Shown here in pieces: positions 1 through 5,194 of a stretch of 5,444 nt of DNA. The notes beneath the pieces were generated by a model, which saw nothing but the letters and a program-made list of their open reading frames with translations, was not told the DNA's origin and did no database searches. The stretch's first letter is position 1; each line of letters opens with the position of its first letter. Source of the DNA: an uncultured Clostridia bacterium (lineage in GTDB: Bacteria > Bacillota > Clostridia > Oscillospirales > CAG-272); contig CALCTA010000008.1 of NCBI GenBank assembly GCA_937893945.1, positions 1 through 5,444 of the forward strand, read 5' to 3'. The position numbers and the translations under genes are program-made.

Positions 1-985
1 GCGACTCGTCTCCCTTGCCGTCATCCTCACACTGCTTCAACTCGCTTACGCACTCCATTACCGACGAGATACGCTTAGCCGACGCCGCGCATTTGGTGTA
101 CATAACGAACATTCTTGAGAGCGACATCATTGCCATTGATATGAGCGTAAAATACTGCATAAAGGCAATGACCGTAGCCGCCGATGACTCGTTGTTTGAA
201 ACGAGATACGCGCTTACCGCAACTACCGCGACTATGCCCATATTCATAAGCAAGGTCATTATGGGGTTTACCACGCCCATAATAACTCCCGCCTTTGTCT
301 CGTTTTTCTTGAGAGCCTTGTTTGCCCTGTCGTAGCGCGCGTTTTCGTAATCCACCTTTGAGAGCGCCTTGATAACGCGTATTCCCTGCGCGTCCTCACG
401 AACTACTCTGACCATTCCGTCAACCGACTGCTGAACCTTTGAATAAAGCGGAACACCCTTACGGGAAATGCTATATACAACAATGAATATAAGCGGAAGC
501 GTTGCCAACATAACGAGCGCAAGCTTTCTGTCCATCGCAAAGGTTATCACAGTTCCGCCAAGGAGAAGTATAGGCGCGCGGATACCCATTCTCTGCATCA
601 TTCCGATGAAGTTCTGCACGTTGTAGGTATCCGAGGTTATTCTCGACTCAAGCGAGGGGATAGTGAAGGCGTCGGTGCTTCGCGCCGAGAGATTGAGCGT
701 CTTTGAAAAAAGATCTCTTCTCATCTCGGTTGAGAACTTCATCGTCGTCTTCGCCGCCATTCTATTCGCAATTATATTGCCAAGGCAGGCAATGACGGCG
801 CATATTGCCATAAGTGCGCCGTAGAACAGTATTTTAGCTACGTCATTGGTAACTATAACGTTTTCAAGTATATGTGTAAGTAAAAACGGTATCATCAGCT
901 CGGCTACCGTGCCGATTATCTTAACGAGCGTTCCGACCGTTATTCGCGCTCGCAAAGGCTTTAAATATGCAAATACCCACTTCAT
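1..985 (-). CDS. ABC exporter, transmembrane domain half (3' truncated by window edge)
   Basis: I translated this frame by hand from the ATG at 985-983. It gives 328 residues with no stop before the window edge, starting MKWVFAYLKP. Hydrophobic segments lie at about residues 13-40, 52-73, 137-172, 233-262 and 270-292, the pattern of a type I ABC exporter membrane domain (ABC_membrane, MsbA/BmrA/LmrA-like). The stretch REDAQGIRVIKALSK (196-210) matches the conserved intracellular coupling region, and SAKRI (302-306) matches the linker that leads to the ATPase domain. The ATPase domain itself (Walker A, LSGGQ, Walker B) would lie beyond position 1 and is not visible. An AGAGGA ribosome site (992-997) sits six bases before the ATG, inside the end of marR. 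The ATG overlaps the marR stop as ATGA, so the two genes are co-transcribed and probably translationally coupled. In related operons a second half-transporter often follows, forming a heterodimer. Substrate is unknown; multidrug, peptide or toxin efflux is inferred from the MarR partner. Confidence 0.93.
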   Translation of the reverse strand, partial: MKWVFAYLKPLRARITVGTLVKIIGTVAELMIPFLLTHILENVIVTNDVAKILFYGALMAICAVIACLGNIIANRMAAKTTMKFSTEMRRDLFSKTLNLSARSTDAFTIPSLESRITSDTYNVQNFIGMMQRMGIRAPILLLGGTVITFAMDRKLALVMLATLPLIFIVVYSISRKGVPLYSKVQQSVDGMVRVVREDAQGIRVIKALSKVDYENARYDRANKALKKNETKAGVIMGVVNPIMTLLMNMGIVAVVAVSAYLVSNNESSAATVIAFMQYFTLISMAMMSLSRMFVMYTKCAASAKRISSVMECVSELKQCEDDGKGDES

Positions 986-1422
986 TTGTTTTCCTCTTGC
1001 TTCTGAATTATCTCTCTTGCGCGGGCTTGCATGCGCTCAAGCACCGAATCAAATATATCAAGCTCCTCTTGCGGTATTCCCTCAGAGAGAAGCGACATCC
1101 ACTCAAGCGATGCCTGCTTTATCTCGGGCAGGACCGATAGCATCTTATCTGTCGGATAGACAGAAAACTGCCTTTTGTCGTTTGGCAGCGGCGTGCGGGT
1201 GATATACCCGTTCTCCTCAAGACAGTTGAGATTTCGCGCGACAGTACTCTTATTAAGACACAGCTCACGGGCTATCTCCTCCTGTGAGCGCCCGGGCTCG
1301 CGACAAATAGCAAGCGCAAAGGCGTACTGCCCTGCCTGCATATCCTCGGCGGATATCTTGTTGTGCCTGTAAACTGCTTGAGAACGGCTGATATTATTCA
1401 GCATTTTCATAAACTTTGACAT
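982..1422 (-). CDS. MarR-family transcriptional regulator
   Basis: The product is 146 residues, the usual MarR length. A winged helix-turn-helix is visible: helix 2/turn around GRSQEEIARELCLNKS (44-59), recognition helix about 57-70 (NKSTVARNLNCLEENGYI region), and a wing at about 76-93 carrying NDKR (81-84), the counterpart of the family's DxRxxxV/L wing motif. N- and C-terminal helices (1-30 and 97-146) would form the dimer interface. The same frame is open upstream to an ATG at 1554. I chose the ATG at 1422 because GAGGTG (1427-1432) lies four bases before it, because the promoter and operator (1439-1503) fall inside the longer version, and because the extra 44 residues are not MarR-like. 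The stop overlaps the start of the downstream ABC exporter by 4 bp. It is probably an autorepressor of the marR-ABC operon that is released by a small ligand; the ligand cannot be predicted. Confidence 0.93.
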   Translation of the reverse strand: MSKFMKMLNNISRSQAVYRHNKISAEDMQAGQYAFALAICREPGRSQEEIARELCLNKSTVARNLNCLEENGYITRTPLPNDKRQFSVYPTDKMLSVLPEIKQASLEWMSLLSEGIPQEELDIFDSVLERMQARAREIIQKQEENK

Positions 1423-1426
1423 TTTG

Positions 1427-1432
1427 CACCTC
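1427..1432 (-). promoter_or_regulatory. marR ribosome binding site (decides the start)
   Basis: GAGGTG on the minus strand, four bases upstream of the ATG at 1422. It supports the 146-residue MarR over the longer open frame, which would begin at 1554 upstream of the promoter. Confidence 0.8.
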
Positions 1433-1438
1433 AAAAAA

Positions 1439-1479
1439 ATAATAGTTGCATACGCAACAGTTTCGTATGCAACTATTAT
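1439..1479. promoter_or_regulatory. 41-bp palindromic operator with two MarR-type half-palindromes
   Basis: Arms ATAATAGTTGCATACG (1439-1454) and CGTATGCAACTATTAT (1464-1479) are exact inverted repeats. The nine-base centre (1455-1463) continues the symmetry about base 1459 with only the 1455/1463 pair mismatched. Each half is itself a small palindrome: GTTGCATACGCAAC (1445-1458) and GTTTCGTATGCAAC (1460-1473), i.e. two copies of a GTTGCATACGnAAC-like box in opposite orientation, with centres 15 bp apart. This is the size and symmetry expected for MarR dimers. The right end covers the marR -10 box and the rest covers the expected transcription start, so a bound regulator would block the promoter. 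Binding by the adjacent MarR is inferred, not shown. Confidence 0.85.
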
Positions 1480-1503
1480 AACAGATATTTCGACAAAAGT
1501 CAA
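1475..1503 (-). promoter_or_regulatory. marR-ABC operon promoter
   Basis: On the minus strand: -35 TTGACT (1498-1503), 17-bp spacer, -10 TATAAT (1475-1480) preceded by TGT, an extended -10. Transcription would start near 1468, inside the 41-bp palindrome, giving a leader of about 45 nt. The -10 overlaps the operator, consistent with repression by occlusion. Confidence 0.85.
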
Positions 1504-1529
1504 TGATATATGAAAAATAATCAAAGTTT

Positions 1530-2366
1530 TTAAGAGAGCACGACTATCTCGCACCTTGCTCTTTCGTCATCCCTGATTATCTCTCCCACCGACTTTACGC
1601 TGATGCTTCCCGCATAGGCGTTCTTGATACTGAGCACGTCAGAGGTTATAGTCGCCTCTACCTCAGAGCGTTCAAATGCAAGGTCTGCCTCCTGCATCTC
1701 GCAATTTATCAGCTTCAAGCCCTTACAGTAACAAAGCGGCTGTGTACCTATAATAGTACAGTTCTCAAACGTAATATTTTCCGAGTACCAACCGAGATAC
1801 TCGCCCTTTACCACAGAGTTTCTAACGGTTACGTTGCTCGCGTGCCAGAAGGCGTCCTTAGTATCAAGCACACAGTTCTCAATAACTGCGTTGTTGATAT
1901 ATTGGAAGGAATACTTTCCCTTAAAACGCACGTTGCTAAGGGCAATATTCTCTGCTCTGAGCATAAAATACTCGCCCTCGGCGGAGCTGTCCTTTATTCT
2001 TATATCATTAGTTGACCAACCAAATTCCGTTGATATGATATCACAGTTCATTATCTCCACGTCGGAGCACTCGCGCATCGCCTTGACACCGTGAAGAATA
2101 CTATCTTTTATATGTACGTCGCTCGTATACCAGAATGCCGCTCTGCAAAGCGAGGTCATCTCACAGTCCGAGAGATGCACTTTGTCGGTGTGCCAGAAAG
2201 GATAGCGAAGATTGAAAAAGCAGCGCTCTGCCACTATATCCTTGCTCTCCTTAAATGCGCTCTCGCCGTCGGCTTCTCCGTCAAACTTACACTCCCTGAC
2301 GGTAACGCCGTTGCTTTCATATAATGCGCGCTCCTCATCAAAGCGCTGATTTTCGATCACTTTCAT
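1530..2366 (-). CDS. DUF3737 family beta-solenoid protein
   Basis: The product is 278 residues and resembles the DUF3737 family, predicted right-handed beta-helix proteins of unknown function found in many Bacillota. There is no signal peptide or membrane segment, so it is probably cytoplasmic. The body is a tandem repeat: residues 37-55, then 56-76 (21 residues), then eight consecutive 19-residue units from 77 to 228. Units tend to begin with an aromatic pair (AFWY, PFWH, AFWH, LGWY), followed by a V-x-I/V-x-N/D-C/S strand such as VTVRNS or ITFENC. This ladder suggests stacked coils with inward hydrophobic and Asn/Cys/Ser positions. The C-terminal 50 residues are less regular and may cap the solenoid. 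GAGGAA lies upstream of the ATG at 2366. It has its own promoter divergent from mntP; no terminator other than the marR palindrome follows it. No catalytic residues can be named. Confidence 0.88.
   Translation of the reverse strand: MKVIENQRFDEERALYESNGVTVRECKFDGEADGESAFKESKDIVAERCFFNLRYPFWHTDKVHLSDCEMTSLCRAAFWYTSDVHIKDSILHGVKAMRECSDVEIMNCDIISTEFGWSTNDIRIKDSSAEGEYFMLRAENIALSNVRFKGKYSFQYINNAVIENCVLDTKDAFWHASNVTVRNSVVKGEYLGWYSENITFENCTIIGTQPLCYCKGLKLINCEMQEADLAFERSEVEATITSDVLSIKNAYAGSISVKSVGEIIRDDERARCEIVVLS
1683..2258 (-). repeat. 57-bp-period coding repeat (19-residue solenoid units)
   Basis: Inside the DUF3737 gene, residues 37-228 divide into ten units, nine of exactly 19 residues and one of 21 (56-76). 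The units align by eye at the aromatic start and the N/D-C/S position (for example units 172-190 and 191-209). The DNA copies have diverged, so this is an old protein repeat, not a recent tandem duplication. Confidence 0.8.
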
Positions 2367-2411
2367 TTGAATTCCTCAATATATTTCATTATAGCTTACA
2401 ATAACATTAAT

Positions 2412-2439
2412 ATTATAACATATTTTTTATGTATTGCAA
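2412..2439 (-). promoter_or_regulatory. Promoter of the DUF3737 gene
   Basis: Minus strand -35 TTGCAA (2434-2439), 16-bp spacer, -10 TATAAT (2412-2417) preceded by TGT (extended -10). The predicted leader is about 40 nt. A second TATAAT (2388-2393) nearer the gene lacks a good -35, so I prefer the upstream one. Confidence 0.65.
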
Positions 2440-2459
2440 TAGATAAAGAGCAAATTTAA

Positions 2460-2488
2460 TTGACAAAATATTTTTTTGGTGGTATAAT
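2460..2488 (+). promoter_or_regulatory. mntP promoter
   Basis: Perfect consensus: -35 TTGACA (2460-2465), 17-bp spacer, -10 TATAAT (2483-2488) preceded by TGG (extended -10). Transcription would start near 2495, leaving a leader of only about 25 nt before the ATG, too short for a riboswitch. The -35 lies 20 bp from the -35 of the divergent DUF3737 promoter, so the two could interfere or share a regulator. Confidence 0.88.
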
Positions 2489-2520
2489 AGTTGGGATGTA
2501 TTTTGTTCTGAGAGGTACTT

Positions 2521-3102
2521 ATGGGATACGTTGAAATATTGCTTACGGGCGTTGCGCTTGCGATGGATGCTTTCGCGGTATCTATCTGCAAGGGTATCAA
2601 AATGCCAAAGCTTCGCAAGCTGCATATAGTAATAATAGCCCTTTTCTTCGGCGGCTTTCAGATGCTCATGCCACTTATAGGCTGGCTGCTCGGAAGTCAG
2701 TTCGTTCAGTACATATCTAAGTTCGACCATTGGATAGCCTTTGCTCTACTTGCCTTTATCGGCATCAAAATGGCTGTAGAATCATTCAAGCACGACGACG
2801 AATGCTGCTGCAAGGATGAGGAAAAGCTTGATCTCAAGGAGCTGTTAGTCCTCGCGATAGCAACAAGCATAGACGCGCTTGCCGTAGGCATAACCTTTGC
2901 GCTCTACCCCGACATCAACATTCTTCCCTCTATATCCATAATCGGTATAGTAACGTTTATTATCTGTGCGGGTGGCGTAGTCATCGGACACAAGTTCGGA
3001 GCGAAATTCAAATCAAAAGCAGAGCTTCTCGGCGGTATCGTGCTGGTGCTCATCGGTCTGAAGCTGCTTATTGAAGGTCTTCTCGAAGGAATTATTAAAT
3101 AA
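2521..3102 (+). CDS. mntP: Manganese efflux pump MntP
   Basis: The product is 193 residues, the normal length for MntP (YebN/DUF204), an inner-membrane exporter that removes excess Mn(II). Six membrane helices are expected from two homologous halves. Each half carries the family's acidic signature: MDAFAVS (15-21, with D16) and SIDALAVG (116-123, with D118). MPLIGW (50-55) and the C-terminal LLGGIVLVLIGL (169-180) also match the family. The central cytoplasmic loop at 91-104 is unusually rich in His, acidic residues and Cys (HDDECCCKDE). Position 47 is Gln in the FQ-x-x-MP context, where E. coli MntP has Glu. AGAGG (2511-2515) lies five bases before the ATG. It is a single-gene unit with its own consensus promoter and a strong terminator. 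No Mn riboswitch (yybP-ykoY) can fit in the leader; I see no clear MntR box. Confidence 0.95.
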   Translation: MGYVEILLTGVALAMDAFAVSICKGIKMPKLRKLHIVIIALFFGGFQMLMPLIGWLLGSQFVQYISKFDHWIAFALLAFIGIKMAVESFKHDDECCCKDEEKLDLKELLVLAIATSIDALAVGITFALYPDINILPSISIIGIVTFIICAGGVVIGHKFGAKFKSKAELLGGIVLVLIGLKLLIEGLLEGIIK

Positions 3103-3106
3103 AAGC

Positions 3107-3141
3107 ATCGCCGAGGCGTTAAGCCTCGGCGATATTTTTTT
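3107..3141 (+). terminator. Rho-independent terminator of mntP, perhaps bidirectional
   Basis: An 11-bp perfect stem, ATCGCCGAGGC (3107-3117) with GCCTCGGCGAT (3123-3133), encloses a GTTAA loop and is followed by A then seven T (3135-3141). It begins four bases after the mntP stop. On the minus strand the same stem is followed by GCTTTTATTT, so it may also stop transcripts of the convergent rnhA, less efficiently. Confidence 0.95.
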
Positions 3142-3157
3142 GGTTTTGAATGTCAAT

Positions 3158-3598
3158 TCACTCCGCAAAGCTGTCGGCGTAAGTAGTAGCGAGCAGATCA
3201 CACCTCTCGTTATACGGATGTCCCGTATGTCCGTGTACCCAAACAAAGCTGACGTCGTGGACAGCGAGAAGCATATCTATCTTCTTCCAAAGCTCAACGT
3301 TGAGCACCGCAGACTTGTCCGCCTTTCTCCAACCGTTTTTCTTCCAGGACTCAAGCCAACCCTTGTTTATGGCGTCAACGAGATACTTTGAGTCGGACGT
3401 GAGCGTTACCTCGCAAGGAACTCTGAGTGCCTCAAGACCTGCGATAGCCGCCATAAGCTCCATTCTGTTATTAGTAGTCATCGGCTCGCCGCCCGAAAGC
3501 TCTTTTTCCTTGTCGCCGTAAACGAGTATCGCTCCCCAACCGCCGCGACCGGGATTTCCCCTGCACGCGCCGTCGGTATATAGCTCGACCTTCTTCAT
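3158..3598 (-). CDS. rnhA: Ribonuclease HI
   Basis: This 146-residue protein is a complete bacterial RNase HI, cleaving the RNA strand of RNA:DNA hybrids (Okazaki primer remnants, R-loops). The catalytic residues are all visible: D9 (YTDGACRGNPG), E47 (NNRMELMAAI), D69 (TSDSKYLVDAI), H124 (VHGHTGHP) and D134 (NERCDLLA), in nearly the same numbering as the E. coli enzyme (D10, E48, D70, H124, D134). The basic handle region is present (WLESWKKNGWRKADK, 81-95), as in E. coli-type enzymes. It lacks the N-terminal hybrid-binding domain found in some RNase H proteins. The ATG at 3598 is preceded by AAGGCGG (3606-3612), a modest ribosome site. It lies 30 bp downstream of galT with no terminator or obvious promoter between, so it is probably co-transcribed with galT although the functions are unrelated. 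Confidence 0.97.
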   Translation of the reverse strand: MKKVELYTDGACRGNPGRGGWGAILVYGDKEKELSGGEPMTTNNRMELMAAIAGLEALRVPCEVTLTSDSKYLVDAINKGWLESWKKNGWRKADKSAVLNVELWKKIDMLLAVHDVSFVWVHGHTGHPYNERCDLLATTYADSFAE

Positions 3599-3628
3599 AT
3601 CTTTTCCGCCTTTGCTTTATTTGTCTTG

Positions 3629-5131
3629 TTATCTGATAGTAGCAATAAATCTCAGGAATGCGCACTGTCCCTCGGGTGTGCGCTTGTAAACTCCCGCATC
3701 CTCGAGAACTCTCTCAAAGGTACGACCGATCTCCTTCTTGATTATCTGCTCGGTGTTCTCAGGAGTGAATTCGTAGTTGCCCTTGAATGCCTCGTACCAC
3801 TCCTTGTGCTTAACGATGCTCTCGTCCTCAGAGAAATCTCTGCCTGCCGCGATAAACTCGCACATTGTCGCAATCTCATCGCGAAGTCTTGCGGGAAGAA
3901 CTGCAAGTCCCATTACCTCGATAAGACCGATGTTTTCCTTTTTGATGTTGTGAAGATCGGCGTGAGGATGGTAAACTCCGAGAGGATGCTCCTCTGTTGT
4001 GATATTGTTACGAAGCACGAGATCAAGCTCGAACTTGCCGTCTCTGAATCGAGCGATGGGAGTTACGGTATTGTGAGGCTCGCCGTCGGTGTAAGCATAC
4101 ACGAAAGCGTCCTCGTCGGTGTAATTTCTCCAAGCGAGATGTATTTTCTCTGCAAGATCAGCAAGGCTCTTTCTGTCGGCAGAGCGCAAACGGATGACAG
4201 ACATCGGCCAATTTACGATACCTGCCTCAACATTATCAAAGCAAGAGAAGCGTATATCTGTGTCAATAGGAGCTTTCGCCATAGCAAAGGTGTAGTTACC
4301 GCCCTGCATGTGATCGTGAGAGAGTATCGAGCCACCAACGATGGGCAGATCGGCATTAGAGCCAAGGAAGTAGTGAGGATACTGAGCCACGAAGTCAAGA
4401 GCGCGCTCAAAGGTACCTCTGTCTATCTTCATAGGCGTATGATCCTTGGAGAGCACGATACAATGCTCGTTGTAGTAAACGTAAGGCGAGTACTGCATAT
4501 ACCACTGCTTGCCCGCGAGAGTGGTGGGGATAAGGCGCAAAGTCTGACGTGCAGGCTTGCCCGCATTACCCTCGTAGCCCTCGTTATCAGGACAAAGCAG
4601 ACACTTGGGGTATCCGCTCTGAGGCAGGAGCTTTGCGGCCGCGATAGCCTTGGGGTCCTTCTCGGGCTTCGAGAGATTTACGGTGATGTCAAGCTCACCG
4701 TATTTGCCCTCGTATTTCCACTTAAGGTCTTTGGCAACACGGTAGGTACGTATGTAATCACTTGCGCGGCAGAGAGCGTAGAAGTAGTCTGTCGCGACTT
4801 TAGGGGAAATAGCATAGTAAGACGAGAAGGTGCGAATGACCTCGCTCGGACGGGGAGTGAGGATTCCCATAAGCTTTGTATCAAAGAGATCGCGATATAC
4901 AACGCTGTTGTTCTCAAGCAGTCCCTTCTCTGCCGCGTAGTCGCAAAGTGCGGCAAGAATATCCTCAAGAGGTTCGGGGGTGATCTCCTCATCAGGCTCG
5001 ATATACTCAGCAACGCCGAGAGCCGACATAAGCGAGTTGGTCATATAAATTCTGTCCTCCTCGGCAATGAGCTTGTTGTCAAGCGCGTATTCGACAAGCT
5101 TCTTTATCTTCAATGAGATGTTAGTTGACAT
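3629..5131 (-). CDS. galT: UDP-glucose--hexose-1-phosphate uridylyltransferase, class II (Firmicute type)
   Basis: The 500-residue product matches the long Firmicute form of GalT (galT_2, about 490-500 residues), not the ~350-residue E. coli form. It swaps UMP between UDP-glucose and galactose-1-phosphate in the Leloir pathway in the cytoplasm. The active site SHDHMQGG (271-278) is the family's HxHxQ triad (H272, H274, Q276), with one His taking the uridylyl group. Upstream, PKCLLCPDNEGYEGNAG (175-191) and the R195-Q-T-L-R-L-IP region are typical of the N-terminal domain; YHPHADLHNIKKENIGLIEV (387-406) is typical of the C-terminal domain. GGGAGGA lies eight bases before the ATG at 5131, and a consensus promoter precedes it. 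No galK or galE is in the window, so galT is either isolated or its partners lie elsewhere; nothing relevant follows except rnhA. No operator is recognisable. Confidence 0.96.
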   Translation of the reverse strand: MSTNISLKIKKLVEYALDNKLIAEEDRIYMTNSLMSALGVAEYIEPDEEITPEPLEDILAALCDYAAEKGLLENNSVVYRDLFDTKLMGILTPRPSEVIRTFSSYYAISPKVATDYFYALCRASDYIRTYRVAKDLKWKYEGKYGELDITVNLSKPEKDPKAIAAAKLLPQSGYPKCLLCPDNEGYEGNAGKPARQTLRLIPTTLAGKQWYMQYSPYVYYNEHCIVLSKDHTPMKIDRGTFERALDFVAQYPHYFLGSNADLPIVGGSILSHDHMQGGNYTFAMAKAPIDTDIRFSCFDNVEAGIVNWPMSVIRLRSADRKSLADLAEKIHLAWRNYTDEDAFVYAYTDGEPHNTVTPIARFRDGKFELDLVLRNNITTEEHPLGVYHPHADLHNIKKENIGLIEVMGLAVLPARLRDEIATMCEFIAAGRDFSEDESIVKHKEWYEAFKGNYEFTPENTEQIIKKEIGRTFERVLEDAGVYKRTPEGQCAFLRFIATIR

Positions 5132-5165
5132 AATGATGTCCTCCCTAAATAATTTTCCAAGTTAT

Positions 5166-5194
5166 ATTATATCACTTATTGCCCCCGTTGTCAA
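5166..5194 (-). promoter_or_regulatory. galT(-rnhA) promoter
   Basis: Minus strand perfect consensus: -35 TTGACA (5189-5194), 17-bp spacer, -10 TATAAT (5166-5171) preceded by TGA (extended -10). The predicted start is near 5159, giving a leader of about 28 nt that contains the strong GGGAGG ribosome site. Upstream of the -35 are alternating A and T tracts (about 5201-5236) that could act as an UP element. Confidence 0.88.

Noticed and set aside
846..1202. A plus-strand 118-codon frame across the marR/ABC junction
   Set aside because: It runs antisense to two well-supported genes and its product has no family features.
1423..1554. A 44-residue N-terminal extension of MarR from an ATG at 1554
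   Set aside because: It would span the promoter and operator, overlap the end of the DUF3737 gene, lack a ribosome site, and add non-MarR hydrophobic sequence.
2489..2520. A yybP-ykoY manganese riboswitch ahead of mntP
   Set aside because: The leader from the consensus promoter is only about 25 nt, far too short for the riboswitch fold.
2413..2730. Minus-strand frames over the start of mntP
   Set aside because: They are shadows of the mntP coding region and divergent promoter; the protein is low-complexity and resembles nothing known to me.
3626..5116. A 496-codon open frame on the plus strand opposite galT
   Set aside because: It is the exact antisense of galT, whose motifs are unmistakable. 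The translation has no recognisable domain, and there is no ribosome site or promoter. Codon bias of galT leaves the opposite frame open.
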